Origin: Streptomyces sp. NBC_01232 | GTDB taxonomy: Bacteria > Actinomycetota > Actinomycetes > Streptomycetales > Streptomycetaceae | DNA: 64,000 nucleotides | Assembly: GCF_035989885.1 (NCBI RefSeq) | Contig: NZ_CP108518.1 | Location: forward strand, 5,323,001-5,387,000 | Reading direction: 5' to 3' | Program-made: the position numbers and the translations under genes | Notes under the pieces: model-generated | What the model was told of the DNA's origin: nothing | Database searches by the model: none | The model's input: the letters and a program-made list of their open reading frames with translations, nothing else | Shown here: in pieces, positions 26,863 through 35,974 of the stretch | Layout: every line of letters begins with the position of its first letter | Position numbering within the stretch: position 1 is the first letter of the stretch

Positions 26863-27366
26863 ATGTCGCTATTAATCCCTATCTCGTCCCCCTTTCGTCC
26901 CCGACGAACCGGACTGGGGTCACTGCTGGCCCGGGAAGTGATCGGCGTGATCGACACAGACGGTGAGTGCGCCGAGTGGGCCTTCCCCGCCGAGCCCGGT
27001 GCCGTCCGCACCGCCCGCCACGCCGTGCGCGGAACCCTCCACGACTGGGGCCTGGAGGCCGTCGGCGATGTGACCGTCCTGCTGGTCAGCGAGCTCGTCA
27101 CCAATTCCCTGCGGTACGCCTCCGGCCCCATCGGGGTCCGCCTGGAACGGCGCAATCCAGCCGTCGGCAGCCCTGCCGGCGGACCCGCCCTGCTCGTGGA
27201 GGTTTCCGATCCGCTTCCGGATCCGCCCCGCGAACGGGTCGCCGACCACGACGACGAGGGGGGTCGTGGCCTGCATCTGGTGGCGGTCTCCTCACAGCGC
27301 TGGGGGACCCGGCACGGGAAGTCGGGCAAGACAGTGTGGTTCGAGTTGGCTCTTCCTGGTGAGTAA
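26863..27366 (+). CDS. RsbW-like HATPase (anti-sigma/switch kinase)
   Basis: The 167-residue protein is a single GHKL ATPase domain: N-box VLLVSELVTNSLRYASGPIGVRL, then VEVSDPLPDPP and G-box DDEGGRGLHLVAVSSQRWGTRHGKSGKTVWFEL. Such proteins phosphorylate anti-anti-sigma factors or bind sigma factors. If translation begins at ATG 26863, codon 4 is TTA, the rare bldA-dependent leucine codon and the only one I found in any gene here. GTG 26947, with GGGAAG at good spacing, would bypass it. The SpoIIE-type phosphatase downstream ends in the same ATPase domain. Confidence 0.85.
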   Translation: MSLLIPISSPFRPRRTGLGSLLAREVIGVIDTDGECAEWAFPAEPGAVRTARHAVRGTLHDWGLEAVGDVTVLLVSELVTNSLRYASGPIGVRLERRNPAVGSPAGGPALLVEVSDPLPDPPRERVADHDDEGGRGLHLVAVSSQRWGTRHGKSGKTVWFELALPGE

Positions 27367-27565
27367 CAAGGTGAACGGTGGTGTGTGACCTTCCGGGAAC
27401 ACTGCTCGGCGGCAGCCGGGGCAGGGGCTCGGGGGAGATCATGCGACATGGCTCGAAATCATCGAGACCGTGCTGTGATCGTGAACGCCGTGCCGTCCGG
27501 GGCCGTGGTGCTGAATACTTCGGTCATGGCCGGTCCGGTTGCGGTGAGCTGGAGGGGACGGTCGC

Positions 27566-30184
27566 GTGAGCGAAATACCTGCGCAGGCACATCAGACCGA
27601 CGTGCCGCGAGAGACATGGCACGACGCCCTGTGGCACAGCAGTCCGCCTGGCTCGATATATGACTACATAAAGGTCGCCTCCTTCTCGATCGGGCCCGAC
27701 GGGTTCATCGACCAATGGAGCCTGCGCGCCGAGGAACTCTTCGGGCTGACGGCCTCCCAGGCCGTGGGCCGTGACCCGGTCGACGCCTTCATGCCGCCCG
27801 AGCTGCGTCCCGACGCGCACCGCAAGGTGGCCGAGATCCTCGACGGCAAGGAATGGACGGGCCTGATCCCCTTCCGGATCCCGGGAGGCAACGGCGCGCA
27901 CGGCGTGGCCGAGATCTATGTGATGCCCACCCAGACCGAGACCGCCGAACGGGCCGCGCTGTGTGTCGTGGTCGACGTACGCGCGCTGCGGCGGATCGAA
28001 TCCGACCTGGCGGCTTCACAAGCGATATTCGGCCAATCTCCTTTCGGCTTCCTGCTCTTCGGTACGGACCTCACCGTGCAGCGCGCCAACCGCCGGTTCG
28101 CCACGGTCTTCGGAGGCGCCGTCGAGGAGCACCGCGGCCGGACCGTCCACGACTACCTGCCGGCGCACGAGGCCGACCGGATGGCCGAAGCCCTGCGCCG
28201 GGTACTGGACACCGGGGAGTCGGTGACCGATCTGCGGATCACCGGCGCCGCCCCCGGCAGCCGGGAGAACCGCCACTGGTCCATCAACCTCTACCGCGTC
28301 CACGGCGGCAGCGGCCGCCCCATCGGCGTGGCCGGGATCGGCACCGATGTCACCCGCCGCCACCTCGCCGCCCGCGAGGCCGCCGGGGTCCGGCGCAACC
28401 TGGCCCTCCTCAACGAGGCCGGACACCGCATCGGCAACTCCCTCGACCTGGAGACCACCGCCCGCGAACTCCTCGACGTCACCGTCCCCGGCTTCTGCGA
28501 CCTGGCCGCCGTCGACCTCTACCAGGGCCTGCTGCTCGGCGACGACGACCGGCCCGCACGGCCGCAGGGCCCGGGGGTGCCGAGCCTGCCCGGACAGGGC
28601 CCGGCGCGGACGCCGTCCGCCGCCCTGCGCCGGGTGGCCTTCGCCTCCGCCGTCTCGGACGCACCGCTGTCCGGTCCGGGCGCACTGGTCTCCGTGGGCG
28701 ACATCCACCGCTACCCGGCGGCTTCGCCGGGCGCGCTGGCCCTGCGTACCGCGCGGCCCCGGCTGATCGAGGGCGGCGGACCGGAGGACCTCGTGCAGTC
28801 CACGCTGGTCGTGCCGATGGTCGCCCACGACACGGTGGTCGGGCTCGCGCAGTTCTCCCGTACCAAGGGCAGCGAACCCTTCGGCGAACGCGACCGGGCG
28901 GTGGCCGTCGAACTGGCCGCGCGCGCCGCCGTATGCATCGACAACGCACGGCTCTACCGGCGCGAGCACGAACGGGCGCTCATACTGCAGCGCAGCCTGC
29001 TGCCCCCCGGCGACCCGGAGGCGGCCGGCCTGGACATCGCCTGCCGGTACCTGCCCGGCAATGCGGCCACCGAGGTCGGCGGGGACTGGTTCGACGTCAT
29101 CGAGCTGCCCGGGCACCGTACGGCACTGGTCGTCGGCGACGTCATGGGCCGCGGGCTGCGGGCCGCCGTCGCCATGGGCGAACTGCGGACCGCCGTACGG
29201 ACCCTCGCACTGCTCGACCTCGAACCGGCGGAGGTACTGACCGCCCTGGACGAGATCGCCCGCGGGCTCGGCGCCCCCGGCGGCTCCCAGCAGGCCTCCC
29301 GCGCGGCCCTGCACTCGCGGGACGCGGACCGTTCCGAGGTCTACCTCGCCACCTGCGTGTACGCCGTCTACGACCCGGTGACGCGGCGCTGCACCATCGC
29401 CAACGCGGGCCACATGCCGCCCGTGCTGGTCGAACCCCCGGACGAGGCCGGGAAACCGCGGCCCGCGCTGCTCCTGGAGGTGCCGCCCGGCATGCCGCTC
29501 GGCGTGGGCGGCGAACCCTTCGAGGAGGTCGAGGTCGACCTGCCGGAGGGCGCACTGCTGGCCCTCTACACCGACGGGCTCGTGGAGTCCCGCGACCATC
29601 CCCTGGAGGAGGGTCTGCGCGGGCTGCGCGAGGCACTGGCCGACCCGGTCCGCCCGCTGGAGGACGTCTGCGACCACGTGCTCAACACCCTCGACACCCG
29701 GCACGGCGAGGACGACATCGCGCTGCTCATGGCGCGGGTCCAGGGCCTGCCGGTGGACGCGGTCGGCGACTGGCAGCTGCCGCGCGAGGCCCGCTCGGTG
29801 GGCCGGGCCCGGGAACTGGCCCGGGCCAAACTCCCGGCGTGGGGCCTGGAGGGCCTGCTCGACACGACCGAACTGCTGGTCAGCGAACTGGTCACCAACG
29901 CCCTGCGGTACGGCGAGGGCGAGATCCGGCTGCGGTTGCTGCTGGACCGCACCCTGGTCTGTGAGGTCTGGGACGCGAACCTGGTCCAGCCGCGCCGCCG
30001 GCGCGCCCGCGACACGGACGAGGGCGGCCGCGGGCTCCAGCTGGTCGGACTGCTCTCGGCGGGCTGGGGCACGCGCCGTACCCACCGAGGCAAGACGGTC
30101 TGGTTCGAACTCCCGCTGCCCGGCGCGGCGGCGGAGGCCGTCGCCGAACTGTCGGCCGAGCAGCTGCTGAGCATGTACGGCTGA
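27566..30184 (+). CDS. Multidomain SpoIIE-type phosphatase (PAS-PAS-GAF-PP2C-HATPase)
   Basis: The 872-residue soluble protein has PAS domains at about 30-130 and 145-265, a GAF domain at about 275-465, a SpoIIE/PP2C phosphatase at about 475-720 (GGDWFDVIEL, VVGDVMGRG and LYTDGLVESRD supply metal-binding aspartates), and a GHKL ATPase at about 735-860 (LLVSELVTNALRYGEGEIRL, DEGGRGLQLVGLLS). It joins a phosphatase and its opposing switch kinase in one chain, under sensory input. GTG 27566 follows GGAGGGGAC. It lies 199 bases after a stand-alone ATPase with a near-identical C-terminal motif set. Confidence 0.93.
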   Translation: MSEIPAQAHQTDVPRETWHDALWHSSPPGSIYDYIKVASFSIGPDGFIDQWSLRAEELFGLTASQAVGRDPVDAFMPPELRPDAHRKVAEILDGKEWTGLIPFRIPGGNGAHGVAEIYVMPTQTETAERAALCVVVDVRALRRIESDLAASQAIFGQSPFGFLLFGTDLTVQRANRRFATVFGGAVEEHRGRTVHDYLPAHEADRMAEALRRVLDTGESVTDLRITGAAPGSRENRHWSINLYRVHGGSGRPIGVAGIGTDVTRRHLAAREAAGVRRNLALLNEAGHRIGNSLDLETTARELLDVTVPGFCDLAAVDLYQGLLLGDDDRPARPQGPGVPSLPGQGPARTPSAALRRVAFASAVSDAPLSGPGALVSVGDIHRYPAASPGALALRTARPRLIEGGGPEDLVQSTLVVPMVAHDTVVGLAQFSRTKGSEPFGERDRAVAVELAARAAVCIDNARLYRREHERALILQRSLLPPGDPEAAGLDIACRYLPGNAATEVGGDWFDVIELPGHRTALVVGDVMGRGLRAAVAMGELRTAVRTLALLDLEPAEVLTALDEIARGLGAPGGSQQASRAALHSRDADRSEVYLATCVYAVYDPVTRRCTIANAGHMPPVLVEPPDEAGKPRPALLLEVPPGMPLGVGGEPFEEVEVDLPEGALLALYTDGLVESRDHPLEEGLRGLREALADPVRPLEDVCDHVLNTLDTRHGEDDIALLMARVQGLPVDAVGDWQLPREARSVGRARELARAKLPAWGLEGLLDTTELLVSELVTNALRYGEGEIRLRLLLDRTLVCEVWDANLVQPRRRRARDTDEGGRGLQLVGLLSAGWGTRRTHRGKTVWFELPLPGAAAEAVAELSAEQLLSMYG

Positions 30185-30223
30185 CCGGGGCCGCGGGACC
30201 CCGCCGGGGTCCCGCGGCCCCGG
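30185..30223. terminator. Perfect 18-bp hairpin between SpoIIE and PspA genes
   Basis: Arms 30185-30202 and 30206-30223 are perfectly complementary around GCC, between convergent stops. Confidence 0.9.
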
Positions 30224-30251
30224 CCGGGCAGCCCCCGTCGGAGGGCGGCGC

Positions 30252-30971
30252 TCAGGCGGCGCGCCCCCGCTTGAGCGCGGCGAGCCGCGACTCGACCTCC
30301 AGGGACTTGCCGAGGTCGTCCAGGGCCTCGAACTGCGCGTCCAGGGAGGACGCGGCCAGTTCCTGCTTCCCGAGCGCCATCGCCTCCTCCCGCCGCACCT
30401 TCTGCTCGAAGCGGTTCAAGTCGCTCGTCGGATCCATGACGTCGATGTTCTTCACCGCGTCCATCATCGTGTTCTGCGCCTGCGCCGTCTTCGCACGGGC
30501 CACCAGCTCGTCGCGCTTGGCCTGAAGCTCCGTCAGCTTGATCCGCATCGAGTCCAGACCCGACTTGAGCCTGTCGACGACCTCCGTCTGCGCGGCGATC
30601 GTCGGCTGCGCCGTCGTCGCCTCCTTCTCCGACTGGATCTGCCGTCCCAGGGCCACCTTCGCGAGGTTGTCGAACTTGTCGGCGTCCGCCGCCGCCCCCG
30701 CCGCCCGCAGTTCGTCCGCCTTCCGGCTCGCCGCGAGGGCCTTGCCGCCCCACTCGGCGGCCGCCTCCACGTCCTCCTTGTGGTCCGCCTCCATCAGCCG
30801 CAGATTGCCGATCGTCGTCGCGACGGCCTGCTCGGCCTCCGAGATGTTGTTCGTGTAGTCGCGGATCAGCTGGTCCAGCATCTTCTGCGGGTCCTCCGCC
30901 TGGTCCAGCAGCGCGTTGATGTTGGCCCTGGCGAGCTGGGTGACGCGGCCGAGGATGGTCTGCTTGCTCAT
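30252..30971 (-). CDS. pspA: PspA/IM30-family membrane-stress protein
   Basis: The 239-residue protein is almost all alpha-helical coiled coil, with the PspA start SKQTILGRVTQLARANINALLDQAEDPQKMLDQLIRDYTNNISEAEQAVA. PspA/Vipp1 proteins are ESCRT-III relatives that polymerise on damaged membranes. AGGAG sits nine bases before the ATG. The TPM gene ends 38 bases upstream on the same strand, so the two form an operon. Confidence 0.93.
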   Translation of the reverse strand: MSKQTILGRVTQLARANINALLDQAEDPQKMLDQLIRDYTNNISEAEQAVATTIGNLRLMEADHKEDVEAAAEWGGKALAASRKADELRAAGAAADADKFDNLAKVALGRQIQSEKEATTAQPTIAAQTEVVDRLKSGLDSMRIKLTELQAKRDELVARAKTAQAQNTMMDAVKNIDVMDPTSDLNRFEQKVRREEAMALGKQELAASSLDAQFEALDDLGKSLEVESRLAALKRGRAA

Positions 30972-31009
30972 GGTGGGTCTCTCCTGGTCGGGGCCGGTGT
31001 ATGTGCAGT

Positions 31010-33157
31010 TCAGAAGCGGCCGCCGCCGCCCATGCGACCGCGGGTTCCGCCGCCGCCGAAGGAGCCGGGGCCACTGCCGCCCCCGCCCCCGAAACCGCCG
31101 AAGCCGCCTCCGCCGAAGCCTCCGCCGCCCCGGCCGCCGCGCAGGATCTCGCCGAGGATGATCCCGCCGAGCACGGCGCCGCCCGTGCCGCCGCCGGACC
31201 TGCGGCCCGCGTACGGGTCCTGGTACGCGCGTACGTCCTGCTCCGCCAGCTGCTGCGCCTGCCGCGCCAGCGCGTCCGCCTGCTGGGCCTCCGCCAGCGC
31301 CCCCGCCGGATCGCCCGCAGCCAGGGACCCCGCCCGCTCCAGGTGCCGGCCCGCCTCCGCCAGCCGGGTGCGGGCCTGGCTGCCCACCGCGCCGCGGCTG
31401 GTGGTGATGTAGTCCGTCGCCGCGCCGATCGCGCTGCGCGCCGTGAGCATGGCCTGGTCGAGCAGGGCAGCCGCCCGCTGCCGCCCCGACTCCCTCTCCC
31501 GCGCCCCGAAAAGGGCCTCGTCGAGGGCCGCGTCGGCCTCCTCGACCCGGCGCAGGGCGTCGATCGGGTCGTACCGGCCGGCCGCCACCTCCTGCCGTAC
31601 GTCGGCCAGTACGGCCTCGGCCCGGCCGATCCGCCCGCTCAGGTCCGCCGTCGAGGTGCCCTCGGCGGTGCCGGTGAGCAGCCCGTGGGCGTCCGCGAGG
31701 TCGGTGTCCGTCTCGGTCAGCGCGCCCGGCAGCTTCCCGGCGGCCTCCGCCAGTTCCTGCGCGCGCCGCTCGACCGCGTCGACCAGGGTCGCCGCCTGGT
31801 CCACCGCGCCCTCGGCGGCCCGTACGTGCACGGCCGCCGTCCCGTTCTCGCCGGCTTCCAGGGCCGCGCGGGCCAGGCCCAGGTTGGTCGTCGCGAACAG
31901 CAGCCGGTCCTCGGCCTGTTCGGGGTGGGAGGCGACGGGCGCGGACGCCGAGTCGGCGTACCGCTGCGCCAGCGCCGTCAGCGTCGCTGCGGCGATCGTG
32001 GTGCGCCCGGTCAGGTCCCGGAAGTGCTGCTCCACGGTCGCCACGGCCTGCGGGGCGTTCTTCTCCAGGTCCCGCAGCCGGTCGAAGTCCGCGGACTCGG
32101 CGTCGAGCCGCCGGTTCGCCTCGGTGCAGCGGGCGACGATCTCGTCCAGCATCCGGCGCCGGGTCGCGTCGTCCTCCGGGTAGGCGTCGTCGAGCTGCTG
32201 GCGCAGCCGGAAGGCGTGCGTCAGCTCGTCCTTGGCGTACTCCACGGCCGCGATGAAGGGGCGGGCCGCCTCCTCGCCGAACTGGGCCGAGGCGAAGCCG
32301 AGTTCCTCCGTGCTGGTGCGGACCGCGTCGTCGGTCTCCACGAGCAGGGCCTTCGCCGTGGCGTCCAGCTCCGGCAGCGGGAGCCGGTCCGGCGCCCCTT
32401 CGGGCCAGCCCGGCCCGGTCGTCGTACCGCGCCCGCCGCCGGTGGCGTCCTTGCGCTTGCGGCGGGTGTACGTATAGGCCGCGAGCGCCCCGGCGGCGCC
32501 GACGGCGACCACCGGGAGCACGAAGTCCCCGGCCCCGTTCGCACCGCTCTCCCCGCCCCCGGGATCCGCCGGGCCGGGGGTGATGGTGGGCGCGGGCACG
32601 GGCTGACCGCCGAGCACGGCGTTGTAGCCGTTGGCCGCGCCGATGGCGGCGCCCGCCCAGTCGTTCTGCTTCAGGGCGGGCTCGATGGCGATCCGTGCGA
32701 CGGTGGCCAGCTGCTCCTCCGTGAAACCGGAGTCGACATCGGCCGAATAGGCGTACTGGCGGGCCCCGGTCGCCACGGCCAGCAGAACGTCGTCCTGGCC
32801 GAGGCCGTTGCGCTGCGCGGTGGCGTCGGCCCAGCTCTGGGCGGAGCGCCCGGAGAAGTCCCGTACGTAGGCGACGAAGAGCTGGATCTTCCGGTCGGCG
32901 TAGAGCTTGTCGAGCGCGGCGGTGACGGCGCCCTGCCGGTCGCCGAGCGCCCCGACCAGGTCGGTGATCTGCCCCTGCCGGGAGAGGGTGACGGGATCCT
33001 CGGCCCGCACGGCCGGCGCCTGGGCGATCCCCCAGCCCCCGGCCGCGAGCAGCCCGGCGGCGACCGCGAGCGCGGCCCGTACGGACGTCCTGCGGCGCGG
33101 CCTGCTTCTCGGCGGAATCACAATTGGGAGGGTATGGGTGGTTTCGCGGCCTCGCAT
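31010..33157 (-). CDS. TPM-domain membrane protein with Gly-rich tail
   Basis: The 715-residue protein has a basic N-terminus, a signal segment (AALAVAAGLLAAGGWGIAQAPAVRA), an extracytoplasmic TPM domain at about 55-175 (VGALGDRQGAVTAALDKLYADRKIQLFVAYVRDFSGRSAQSWADATAQRNGLG), a membrane segment (FVLPVVAVGAAGALAAYTYTRRKRK), a long helical cytoplasmic part, and a C-terminus of about 45 residues dominated by glycine and phenylalanine. TPM proteins occur with PspA-like ESCRT-III proteins in membrane maintenance. No catalytic function can be assigned. Confidence 0.88.
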   Translation of the reverse strand: MRGRETTHTLPIVIPPRSRPRRRTSVRAALAVAAGLLAAGGWGIAQAPAVRAEDPVTLSRQGQITDLVGALGDRQGAVTAALDKLYADRKIQLFVAYVRDFSGRSAQSWADATAQRNGLGQDDVLLAVATGARQYAYSADVDSGFTEEQLATVARIAIEPALKQNDWAGAAIGAANGYNAVLGGQPVPAPTITPGPADPGGGESGANGAGDFVLPVVAVGAAGALAAYTYTRRKRKDATGGGRGTTTGPGWPEGAPDRLPLPELDATAKALLVETDDAVRTSTEELGFASAQFGEEAARPFIAAVEYAKDELTHAFRLRQQLDDAYPEDDATRRRMLDEIVARCTEANRRLDAESADFDRLRDLEKNAPQAVATVEQHFRDLTGRTTIAAATLTALAQRYADSASAPVASHPEQAEDRLLFATTNLGLARAALEAGENGTAAVHVRAAEGAVDQAATLVDAVERRAQELAEAAGKLPGALTETDTDLADAHGLLTGTAEGTSTADLSGRIGRAEAVLADVRQEVAAGRYDPIDALRRVEEADAALDEALFGARERESGRQRAAALLDQAMLTARSAIGAATDYITTSRGAVGSQARTRLAEAGRHLERAGSLAAGDPAGALAEAQQADALARQAQQLAEQDVRAYQDPYAGRRSGGGTGGAVLGGIILGEILRGGRGGGGFGGGGFGGFGGGGGSGPGSFGGGGTRGRMGGGGRF

Positions 33158-33191
33158 TCGGAGTCACCCCGGGACGCACGCCGGGGACGGG

Positions 33192-33233
33192 GATCCGGCG
33201 GGGTGCATCCGGAACGGAGATCCGGCGGGGTGC
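33192..33233. repeat. 15-bp direct repeat upstream of the TPM gene
   Basis: GATCCGGCGGGGTGC occurs at 33192-33206 and 33219-33233, period 27, between the TPM start and the sdhB stop. Role unknown. Confidence 0.7.
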
Positions 33234-33301
33234 CGGCTCGCGGGCGGGCCCGGGTCCCGGCATCCGCCGGGCCCCGGGCCCCTTTGGCCCGACGGGTCCG
33301 C

Positions 33302-34078
33302 CTACCGGGAATCCGCCCGGCGGCCGATCTTGTTCCCCAGCCACACCAGCGGGTCGTACTTGCGGTCCACCGCCCGCTCCTTCAGCGGGATCAGCGCGTT
33401 GTCGGTGATCTTGATGCCCTCCGGGCAGACCTCCGTACAGCACTTGGTGATGTTGCAGTAGCCCAGCCCGTGCTCCTCCTGCGCCGCGCGCTTGCGGTCC
33501 AGGCCCGCCTCCTGAGCCGCGTCCAGCGGATGCATGTCCAGCTCCGCCACCCGCATCAGGAAACGGGGACCGGCGAAGACCCCCTTGTTCTCCTCGTGGT
33601 CACGCACCACGTGGCAGGTGTCCTGGCACAGGAAGCACTCGATGCACTTGCGGAACTCCTGCGAGCGCTCCACGTCGACCTGCTGCATCCGGTACGCGCC
33701 CGGGGCCACCCCCTCCGGAGGCACGAAGGCCGGGACCTCCCGCGCCTTCGCATAGTTGAAGGACACGTCCGTCACCAGGTCACGGACGATCGGGAAGGCG
33801 CGCAACGGGGTGACCGTGATCGTCTCGGACCGCTCGAAGGTCGACATGCGCGTCATGCACATCAGCCGTGGCCGGCCGTTGACCTCCGCACTGCACGAGC
33901 CGCACTTGCCCGCCTTGCAGTTCCAGCGCACCGCCAGGTCCGACGCCTGGGTGGCCTGGAGCCGGTGGACGATGTCCAGGACCACCTCCCCGTCGTGCAC
34001 CTCGACCGTGAAGTCCCGCAGTTCCCCGCCCTCCGCGTCGCCCCGCCAGATCCGGAAGCTCGCGTCGTACGTACTCAT
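33302..34078 (-). CDS. sdhB: Succinate dehydrogenase/fumarate reductase iron-sulfur subunit
   Basis: The 258-residue subunit has the [2Fe-2S] motif WNCKAGKCGSCSAEVNGRPRLMC and the [4Fe-4S]/[3Fe-4S] motifs CIECFLCQDTC and CCTEVCPEGI. It passes electrons from SdhA to the membrane anchor. The start MSTYDASF overlaps the sdhA stop by four bases. Gene order is anchor, flavoprotein, iron-sulfur, as in mycobacterial Sdh1. Confidence 0.95.
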   Translation of the reverse strand: MSTYDASFRIWRGDAEGGELRDFTVEVHDGEVVLDIVHRLQATQASDLAVRWNCKAGKCGSCSAEVNGRPRLMCMTRMSTFERSETITVTPLRAFPIVRDLVTDVSFNYAKAREVPAFVPPEGVAPGAYRMQQVDVERSQEFRKCIECFLCQDTCHVVRDHEENKGVFAGPRFLMRVAELDMHPLDAAQEAGLDRKRAAQEEHGLGYCNITKCCTEVCPEGIKITDNALIPLKERAVDRKYDPLVWLGNKIGRRADSR

Positions 34079-35973
34079 TCGTAGAGCTCCTCTTCGGCGA
34101 GGTACTTGACCAGCTCTTCCTTCTCGAAGAGCGCGAGCAGGTCGGGACGGATGGGCTCGGTGCGGGTGCGGACCAGGGCGATCCGGTCGGCCGCCGGGTC
34201 CGCCGGGGGCGGGTCGACCGGCCGGCACAGCAGGTTCACCGGGCGCCAGGTCCGCTCCATCGACGGGCAGTCCTCGCGGGTGTGCCCGCCCCGGCTCTCG
34301 GTGCGCTCCAGGGCCGCGCGGGCCACGCACTCGCTGACCAGCAGCATGTTCCGCAGGTCCAGGGCGAGGTGCCAGCCGGGGTTGAACTGCCGGTGCCCCT
34401 CGACACCGGCCCGGGAGGCCCGTACGCGCAGGGCCGCGAGCTTCGCCAGGGCCTCGGCCATCTCGCCCTCGCGCCGGATGATGCCGACGAGGTCGTTCAT
34501 GGTCGTCTGGAGTTCCTGGTGGAGCGTGTACGGGTTCTCCGCGCCCTCGGTGGCGTGGAACGGGGCCAGCGCCTCCGTCGCCGCCGCGTCGATCTCCGAC
34601 TGGGCCACCGCCGGGCGCCCCGCGGAGACGGCGTACTGCGCCGCGTGCAGTCCGGCCCGCCGCCCGAAGACCAGCAGGTCGGACAGGGAATTGCCGCCGA
34701 GCCGGTTCGAGCCGTGCATGCCGCCCGCGACCTCGCCCGCCGCAAACAGCCCCGGCACGCCCACGGTGGCGGCGGACTCCGAGTCGACCGCGATCCCGCC
34801 CATCACGTAGTGGCAGGTCGGACCCACCTCCATCGGCTCCGCCGTGATGTCCACGTCCGCCAGCTCCTTGAACTGGTGGTACATCGACGGGAGCCGCCGC
34901 TTGATCCGCTCGGCCGGCATCCGGGTCGACACGTCGAGGAAGACCCCGCCGTGCGGGGAGCCGCGGCCCGCCTTCACCTCGGAGTTGATGGCCCGGGCCA
35001 CCTCGTCGCGCGGCAGCAGCTCGGGCGGGCGCCGGTTGTGGTCCGGATCCTCGTACCAGCGGTCGCCCTCCGCCTCCGACTCGGCGTACTTCTCCTTGAA
35101 GACGTCGGGGACGTAGTCGAACATGAACCGCTTGCCCTCGGAATTGCGCAGGACCCCGCCGTCGCCGCGCACGGACTCGGTGACGAGGATGCCCTTCACC
35201 GACGGCGGCCAGACCATGCCCGTCGGGTGGAACTGCACGAACTCCATGTTGAGCAGGGGCGCGCCCGCGAGCAGGGCCAGCGCGTGGCCGTCGCCCGTGT
35301 ACTCCCAGGAGTTGGACGTCGTCTTGAAGGACTTGCCGATCCCGCCCGTGGCCAGCACCACGGCCGGGGCCTCCAGGACGAAGAAGCGGCCGGACTCGCG
35401 TTCGTAGCAGAAGGTCCCCGAGACCCTCTGCCCGTCCTTGAGGACCCGGGTGACCGTGCACTCCTGGAAGACCTTGAGCCGGGCCTCGTAGTCCCCGGAC
35501 TCCTCGAAGTCCTGCTGCTGCAGCTGGACGATCTTCTGCTGGAGCGTGCGGATCAGCTCCAGGCCGGTCCGGTCGCCGACGTGGGCGAGGCGCGGGTACT
35601 CGTGCCCGCCGAAGTTGCGCTGGGAGATCCTCCCGTCGGGCGTCCGGTCGAACAGCGCGCCCCAGGTCTCCAGCTCCCAGACCCGGTCCGGGGCCTCCTT
35701 CGCGTGGAGCTCCGCCATCCGCCACTGATTGAGGAACTTGCCCCCGCGCATGGTGTCGCGGAAGTGCACCTGCCAGTTGTCGCCCTCGTTGACATTGCCC
35801 ATGGAGGCGGCGATCCCGCCCTCCGCCATCACCGTATGGGCCTTGCCGAAGAGGGACTTGCAGATCACGGCCGTCCGGGCGCCGCTCTCGCGGGCCTCGA
35901 TCGCGGCGCGCAGCCCGGCACCGCCCGCACCGACCACGACCACGTCCCACTGCTGCCGTTCCACTTGGGCCAT
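34075..35973 (-). CDS. sdhA: Succinate dehydrogenase/fumarate reductase flavoprotein subunit
   Basis: The 632-residue subunit has the FAD-binding start VVVVGAGGAGLRAAIEA, the AHTVMAEGGIAA loop for covalent flavin (H45 region), active-site EFVQFHPTG, SVRGDGG and MPAERIKRR segments, and SNRLGGNSL. It oxidises succinate to fumarate. It lies one base after the membrane anchor gene's stop. Confidence 0.96.
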   Translation of the reverse strand: MAQVERQQWDVVVVGAGGAGLRAAIEARESGARTAVICKSLFGKAHTVMAEGGIAASMGNVNEGDNWQVHFRDTMRGGKFLNQWRMAELHAKEAPDRVWELETWGALFDRTPDGRISQRNFGGHEYPRLAHVGDRTGLELIRTLQQKIVQLQQQDFEESGDYEARLKVFQECTVTRVLKDGQRVSGTFCYERESGRFFVLEAPAVVLATGGIGKSFKTTSNSWEYTGDGHALALLAGAPLLNMEFVQFHPTGMVWPPSVKGILVTESVRGDGGVLRNSEGKRFMFDYVPDVFKEKYAESEAEGDRWYEDPDHNRRPPELLPRDEVARAINSEVKAGRGSPHGGVFLDVSTRMPAERIKRRLPSMYHQFKELADVDITAEPMEVGPTCHYVMGGIAVDSESAATVGVPGLFAAGEVAGGMHGSNRLGGNSLSDLLVFGRRAGLHAAQYAVSAGRPAVAQSEIDAAATEALAPFHATEGAENPYTLHQELQTTMNDLVGIIRREGEMAEALAKLAALRVRASRAGVEGHRQFNPGWHLALDLRNMLLVSECVARAALERTESRGGHTREDCPSMERTWRPVNLLCRPVDPPPADPAADRIALVRTRTEPIRPDLLALFEKEELVKYLAEEELYE

Positions 35974-35974
35974 C

